From positions 788,881 to 852,880 of the forward strand of contig FJOG01000006.1 of NCBI GenBank assembly GCA_900073065.1: a stretch of DNA of 64,000 nucleotides. The letters are read 5' to 3'. The DNA is from Phialocephala subalpina. Its lineage: Eukaryota; Ascomycota; Leotiomycetes; Helotiales; Mollisiaceae. The notes under the pieces were generated by a model. That model was given only the letters and a program-made list of their open reading frames with translations. It was not told the origin of the DNA and searched no databases. Position numbers and translations under genes: made by a program. This document shows, piece after piece, positions 58,895 through 64,000 of the stretch (position 1 is the first letter of the stretch; every line of letters starts with the position of its first letter).

Positions 58895-60036
58895 CTAACT
58901 CTCTCCTACAGGCTTCGGCTCCGTGACAAGGACGACATACTGCCCATCAAGCTGATTCATAGCTGGGATCGATATCCTGTCCTCGGGCAATTCTCTTACT
59001 TGTTGAACACCGGGGTTGACTGGCAGAAATTGTCCGCTTGTAGCGTTTAGTGCTCGTTTGGCTACTGTGAGCATAGTTGATGGTGAAGAACCGGCAGGCT
59101 TCATTGCTACCAGCATGTTACGATTGACTGCTTCGTGTCAGTACATCTGCAAAGACTACCCAGGGCTCGAAGAACTTACAAGGAACCAACATCTGAGCAT
59201 TGATTTGGTTGAACGGCGCACTCGTATTAACAATCCACATGAACGAATTCAGCGACTGTGTATTAGCCGGCAACGTCCCAGGATTAACCCCGTTCTTGAT
59301 ATCGACGTTCATAGTCATCGACATATTGGTCTGAACTGAGAAGCGAAACCCATCAATGAACTCCGCTTCTTGAATACCAGGACCACCTGTGATGTTGACC
59401 GTTCTTGTTGCGCCTTGCCCATACTGGACGAAGATATTACTCGTATCTACCGTCTGTCTTCCAACAAGCATATATTCCCCATCCAGGGAGGTCATCTTGA
59501 TGATCCTGGTATTGTTCTCGCTACGATGAACATTTCTTGTCGCGTCATCGATTACCCAGCTCTTCTTATCGGAGGACATGGTAGCGACATAGGTATTAGC
59601 CTCTTGGACACCCACTTTGTTGAGCATGGTTACGTCGTAGGGGATCTCGATTTTGGCGATCAGGTCGTTGGCTGTTTCGTTCATTTGGACGATGTAGGAG
59701 TAGTTTGAGAGCGCGACGAAAGGCTCTCCTGAGTTACCCGTTATGAATTTGGCGCTGAGGGGAGAGGTGTTTTGCTTGACGGTGAGGGTTCGGTTTTTGG
59801 GAGAGAAGAGGTCGAGTGCTAGGCCGTCTTTGAAATCTTGGTCTGTTCGTTCCATCTTGAATTTGTTAGAAGATGCCAAGTTTTGTAGGTATGCAACTTA
59901 CAGCTCCGAGCACTTGCACTGTATCCCCGAATCCGGGCAACACTCCGGTCTCATTCTGGGCCAATACCAAATTAAAGAAAAATTGAAGATACAAAAGAAC
60001 GGCGAGAGCACCTCGCAGTCGAGAAGAGAAAGCCAT
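58895..60036 (-). CDS. Secreted N-glycosylated protein of unknown function
   Basis: Three exons, 60036-59902, 59855-59180 and 59127-58895, give 347 aa. The N-terminus MAFSSRLRGALAVLLYLQFF followed by NLVLAQ is a signal peptide with a cleavage site near residue 26. At least six N-x-S/T sites are visible (NETG, NRTL, NYSY, NNTR, NITG, NTSA). The body is beta-rich with no Cys pairs or catalytic motif, and there is no GPI signal or membrane helix at the end (EPKPVGES). Family not recognised; a cell-wall or secreted beta-sandwich protein is a guess. Confidence 0.75.
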
Positions 60037-60879
60037 GCCTGTGGCTGGGTATTGAACGAAAAGAGTGTTATGAACAAACTACAACCAGCGTGAAGCCATC
60101 ACAAATTTGACGAACGTCATGACCGAAGATATATAGAATAATAGCACATCGTGATAAAGCAGCCCCACGTTCTCAGTTTAGGCTGTCGGAGGACAAGCTT
60201 CAGACAGGAGATCCATCCGGACGATCTCAAACGACTGGAACCCAATGAGAGCTCGGGAGACCTCCGCCGGGTTCGCCAAGATCCCAATCATATCTGATCT
60301 GAATGTCGTTCTAGTGCCAAGAGTAGGTTATGGATGTTAAGAAACATCGACGAAACAAAACCAAGAAATCAAAGCGCGGGGTGTTAGGGTGAGAACTATT
60401 CAATTGAAGCTAGTGACATTCATATTCTCGGATTCAGAGATTCCCTTCACTGAATTGGAAGCGAGTGACAGCTGAAGAAACACTCACTTCTGCTTTTCGA
60501 GGGGATTGTTCCATCTCAGAAATAGATGAAGCTGGACGCTTGAGCAGGACTCATATTTTGGACGCGGGAAACGCTAAGACCGATGCGAGGGCTCAATAAG
60601 TCGCAGGACACTGTGACCATAGTAAATGTGATTGCACACTTAGTTCAAAAGTTGCACCAAAGGCGTAGACACCTTCAAATGAAGTTGATGAGATGTTGAA
60701 GAAGTGAGTTAAAAGAGGGCGATGTCAGCCTCAAGCGAACCCCTGGTGGAAATCTCACCGCCGTGAGTCACGGCGGCAGAACTGGGAGAACACGCAAAAA
60801 TCTGCCCACCACCACCCGATTTATAAATCCTTCCAATTCCTCTCAATTGAACATCAAACTTCAATTGAGTGTCTCCATC
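60037..60879. other. Divergent region upstream of LYS1
   Basis: 843 bp between the secreted-protein gene and LYS1. Carries the palindrome listed separately; no coding sequence. Confidence 0.5.
60758..60776. promoter_or_regulatory. Perfect 19-bp palindrome with a Gcn4/CPC1 site, LYS1 promoter
   Basis: CCGCCGTGA-G-TCACGGCGG: two 9-bp arms around one G. Its centre is TGAGTCA (60764-60770), the binding site of Gcn4/CPC1, activator of amino-acid synthesis genes. It ends 103 bp before the LYS1 ATG, a normal place for an activating site. Confidence 0.7.
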
Positions 60880-62274
60880 ATGTCGGGAACCACTCTTCAC
60901 CTCCGTTCCGAGTGTAAGACCCCGTTGGCATGATGTTGCGGAACCTACTAATGCGTTCGTCAGTGGGCAAGGCCCTCGAGCATCGATCTGCCCTCACACC
61001 ATCTACCGCCAAAGCACTCATTAATGCTGGATATACAGTCAGAGTTGAACGAAGCCCAGAGCGAATATTCGACGATGAGGAGTTCGAGAAGATTGGAGCT
61101 ACATTGGTGCCAGAGAACACATGGAGAGAAGCCCCTACTGATCATATCATAATTGGATTGAAGGAGTTGCCAGTTGAGGAGTGTGAGTCGCAGAGCCCCA
61201 ATTGGATCTCAATTCATAGCTGATTATATGCCAGTCCCTCTCAAGCACACACATGTCCAATTCGCACATTGTTACAAGCAACAAGGAGGTTGGGAGAAGG
61301 TGTTGGCTCGGTTCCCTCGCGGCGGTGGAACCTTACTAGACCTCGAATTTTTGACTGACGACCGAGGACGCCGGGTCGCAGCGGTACGTGCTTAATTCTG
61401 TACTAATTTGCTGTTCTCTTGTATGGGAACTCCGGAGTTTTGAGCTATCTTGGGAGCTGAGACGCTCCATTTGCATGTAGGCTCTTGAGAGAGCTCTCAG
61501 CTCCGGAACCTTCTGCCAATAAATGTCTATTTACAATACTAATTTGTTGGGCAGTTTGGATATCACGCTGGCTTTGCAGGTGCAGCTCTGGCGTTGGAGA
61601 CATGGGCCTGGCAACTCACGCACCCGACTTCTGAGCCCTTCCCTGGTGTCTCAAGCTACCCCAACGAAGATGCGTTGATCGTCGACGTCAAGAAGGCAAT
61701 TGCAGCAGGCAAGGAGAAGAGCGGACGGGATCCTCGAGTTCTAGTCATTGGTGCTCTAGGACGATGTGGCAGCGGAGCAGTAGACATGTGCTTGCGAGCT
61801 GGTGTACCAACCGAGAACGTGCTCGAGTGGGATCTGGCAGAGACAGCCAAGGGCGGACCTTTCCCCGAGATCGTCGAAAGCGATATCTTCGTCAACTGCA
61901 TATACCTGATGTCCAAGATCCCCAACTTCGTCGATATGAAGAGCCTCGATACCCCCGACCGCAAGCTGTCGGTCATCTGCGATGTCAGTGCCGATACCAC
62001 GAACCCCAACAACCCTGTCCCGGTCTACACTGTGGCTACGACTTTCACGGAGCCGACGGTTCCTGTTGAGGTCAAGGGTGAACCCAAGCTGTCAGTCATT
62101 AGCATTGATCACTTGCCAAGCTTGTTGCCACGAGAGGCAAGCGAGGCGTTCAGCAAGGACTTGTTGCCAAGTCTCCTGACTTTGAACGAGTGGCGAACCA
62201 CCGATCCTTGGGCAAAGGCTGAGAAGCTGTTCCAGGAGAAGGTAGCTACTTTGCCCAAGAGCTCCTTAGAATAG
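60880..62274 (+). CDS. LYS1: Saccharopine dehydrogenase (NAD+, L-lysine-forming)
   Basis: Four exons, 60880-60913, 60964-61182, 61235-61383 and 61555-62274, give 373 aa, the same length as yeast Lys1. It performs the last step of the alpha-aminoadipate lysine pathway, saccharopine to lysine and 2-oxoglutarate. Landmarks: LHLRSE near the start, [75 protein letters not shown] and the nucleotide-binding [20 protein letters not shown]. The third intron is 171 nt and structured. Expression is probably under general amino-acid control through the upstream palindrome. Confidence 0.97.
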
Positions 62275-62435
62275 GTCGGTCGGTCGTTTGTTTAGCGGGA
62301 TAGACCAAGTGCTCAAGCAAAAAAGTAATGATCTTTCCTTCTCCCTAAAATGTTTGTTTTTGAGCTTATACCGTGACGATTTTTGCTGGCATGAGATAGT
62401 TCTTATTAGGAACTAGAAACTTGGACCAAAAAGCA

Positions 62436-62441
62436 AAAAAT
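62436..62441 (-). terminator. Pol III T6 terminator of tRNA-Ala
   Basis: Six T on the minus strand, starting two bases after the tRNA discriminator. Confidence 0.75.
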
Positions 62442-62442
62442 T

Positions 62443-62532
62443 GGAGATGATAGGATTCGAACCCATGACTTCTTCCATATTCGAATCTTGTTAGATGCGA
62501 AGGAAGCACGCTACCAGCTGCGTCACAGCCCC
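62443..62532 (-). tRNA. tRNA-Ala(CGC) with intron
   Basis: Acceptor GGGGCTG pairs with CATCTCC at six of seven positions, including G3-T70, the alanine identity pair, with discriminator A at 62443. D stem ACGC/GCGT; anticodon stem CTTCC/GGAAG; loop TTCGCA with anticodon CGC; intron of about 18 nt after position 37 containing CGAA, able to pair with TTCG of the loop. T arm ATGGG-TTCGAAT-CCTAT with an intact B box. A TATA-like AATATTATA lies 29-37 bp upstream (62561-62569). One C-T mismatch in the acceptor stem is a mild oddity. Confidence 0.88.
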
Positions 62533-63429
62533 ATTTTGAATTACAGAATTTTGCTCATTTAATATTATACATACACTTTAGCAATTGAGTGTGAATCCGC
62601 TTCGGCCTTACTGTGGCAATATTTGGACAAGGCACGACGAGTGGGTCTTCACAGCAGCGATTTGGCTTTCGCAACATTGCTTCACGCTTTCTGCTCTCTC
62701 AAATTAACTCGAATGAAGCTTTATTTCCAGATTCCCTCCTCAGCTCTGAAATTCTTAAAGATCAATAGTTACATATCGTTTGAATGAAGTCCTATATATT
62801 CTTATACTTCACTTTGTGTTCTCGTTGCACATGAGAACATTCTCGGATACAGTTCTATGTTACTTACTCTTATACAACCAAGGTAGATCTCCGTGGAAAG
62901 CCTTGCAGCTGTGGTTGATTGAGACTTTTAGTATACATTCTGTTGTTGCCTAACCAACGTACCTGCAGGTGGCCCGTGACAGCGCATGAGGCTGTGCGGA
63001 TATCACAAGTCATCGGCACCCGCAAGGCTCTCACCAGGCAGCCTCAAATAACTCAACTCCAACATACATCAATTCAAAGACTCGATTCTACATCCATTGG
63101 TACGTCGGCTTATTGACACCTATGCCTGCGACTATTGACTGCTCCAGGCTTTGGGGTTTCTTTCCCAAAGCACCCTCTTCCCTCCCCAACCAGCCACACT
63201 CCCAGCAGAGAGGCATATCTCTTTTTCTCTTACCATGTTATAGAGCTAATTCAAGTCTAGTTTCCACAAGCTAAGGATCGAATACGAAAACGAAAACAAT
63301 CGCAAGAAGCTAAAGCCCTCCCACAACTACGACTCCCTCTCAAAAGTGACCGCGGACGTCTCTACCAAGAACTCCTGTCGAGAACTCAATCGGCGAGAAC
63401 GCAGTGGTCGGTGTCGGTGGGAAGGAGAT
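62533..63429. other. Spacer between tRNA-Ala and the HET relic
   Basis: Only the TATA-like element upstream of the tRNA is notable. Short frames; no gene. Confidence 0.4.
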
Positions 63430-63830
63430 CAACCCATCTTCCAACATCTATACACAGCTGAGATTGACAGCGCATCAACTTCGTTTTGTCGATCTTCTTC
63501 CTAGCAGGAGAAATGAGGAGATCAGATGCAGTTTATGGACCGACTATCTAAATCACCAACAGTGGGACCGTACGAAGCGTTGTCGTACGAATGGGGAGAC
63601 TTAAACGGGTCGATGCGAGAGATTAAGCTTGAGGGAAATCCTTTCCTTGTCAGAGAAAACCTTTGGATGGCTTTGCAATGCTTCAGATCCTCGACGGAAA
63701 AGCAAACTTTCTGGATCGACGCCATTTGCTCATATCTTGATCGATACCGAACGAAATACCGCGGAAATTCGAGGCTTGAACCTCTGTTTTCTGAGGGGTT
63801 TCGTTCCACGCTAGTCGACAAGTGACGAGG
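63430..63830 (+). pseudogene. HET-domain gene relic, frameshifted
   Basis: The plus strand shows the heterokaryon-incompatibility (HET) motif run GPYEALSYEWGD (63560-63600) and FWIDAIC (63708-63730). The region before (LRFVDLLPSRRNEEIRCSL) is in a different frame, and the region after (LIDTERNTAEIRGLN) in yet another; these correspond to the start of the HET fold and to the usual ERN-QV stretch after AICIN. At least two one-base frame changes are needed, near 63545 and 63735. It ends in a stop at about 63823 and lacks the rest of the domain. Likely dead remnant; intact members trigger cell death on non-self recognition. Confidence 0.6.
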
Positions 63831-64000
63831 TCCTCGGCTATAATTTCTCAGACTCCAGATACCCTCCTAAGTTTTCAAGCACACAGCATGTCAACCTTTT
63901 AATAAAGGACGTCTTCTGATATAAAACCTTCCTTTTCGTTCCTCTATTAATTCGTGAAGCATTCAAGCACAATTGAAGGTGAAGAGCCGAAGGAGCATAA

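Overview
The window looks like nuclear DNA of a filamentous ascomycete (Pezizomycotina), most likely a leotiomycete. Genes carry several short GT-AG introns of about 45-60 nt with CTAAC/CTAAT branch points. The gene set is fungal: NoxA NADPH oxidase, Zn2Cys6 regulator, HET-type relics, hybrid histidine kinase, saccharopine-type lysine synthesis. There are also in-frame stops and an AT-rich island of the kind repeat-induced mutation leaves. The genus is inference only.

Layout. 1-2020: decayed minus-strand relic. 3972-10162: noxA, a quinone oxidoreductase and the ubiquilin DSK2. 10500-10691: a tRNA-Lys(CUU) gene that, besides its normal anticodon-loop intron, appears to carry two GT-AG inserts in the T arm. 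11060-17482: a run of small multi-pass membrane-protein genes, nearly all broken by a stop or a frameshift. 17818-30357: GH29 alpha-L-fucosidase, SAM methyltransferase, amidase, metallo-beta-lactamase-fold protein and a Zn2Cys6 regulator. 30358-37250: gene-poor, holding one relic and CIA2. 37251-46682: housekeeping genes SNU114, ERG10-type thiolase and KRE33/NAT10. 47954-51041: two unfamiliar divergent genes, one a DEDDh exonuclease, in DNA dense with a TGGTA motif. 51177-62274: sensor-less hybrid histidine kinase, a protein resembling the C-terminal part of sterol glucosyltransferases, CDC25/ACR2-like rhodanese, SmG, NTR2, a secreted glycoprotein and LYS1. 62443-62532: tRNA-Ala(CGC). The window ends in a HET-domain relic.

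Functional links. Three genes serve pre-mRNA splicing (SNU114, SmG, NTR2); SmG and NTR2 share a 213-bp divergent promoter. KRE33 and CIA2 serve RNA acetylation and cytosolic Fe-S assembly. LYS1 has a Gcn4/CPC1 site at the centre of a perfect 19-bp palindrome 110 bp upstream. No secondary-metabolite cluster is visible.

The strongest candidate for something undescribed is the tRNA-Lys locus. Removing exactly the two GT...AG inserts, each with a good branch point, restores a perfect T stem, T loop and acceptor stem. Second is the pair of divergent genes in motif-dense DNA next to a kinase that lacks a visible sensor region. CDS coordinates span start to stop including introns; exon limits were set by eye and checked by reading-frame arithmetic.
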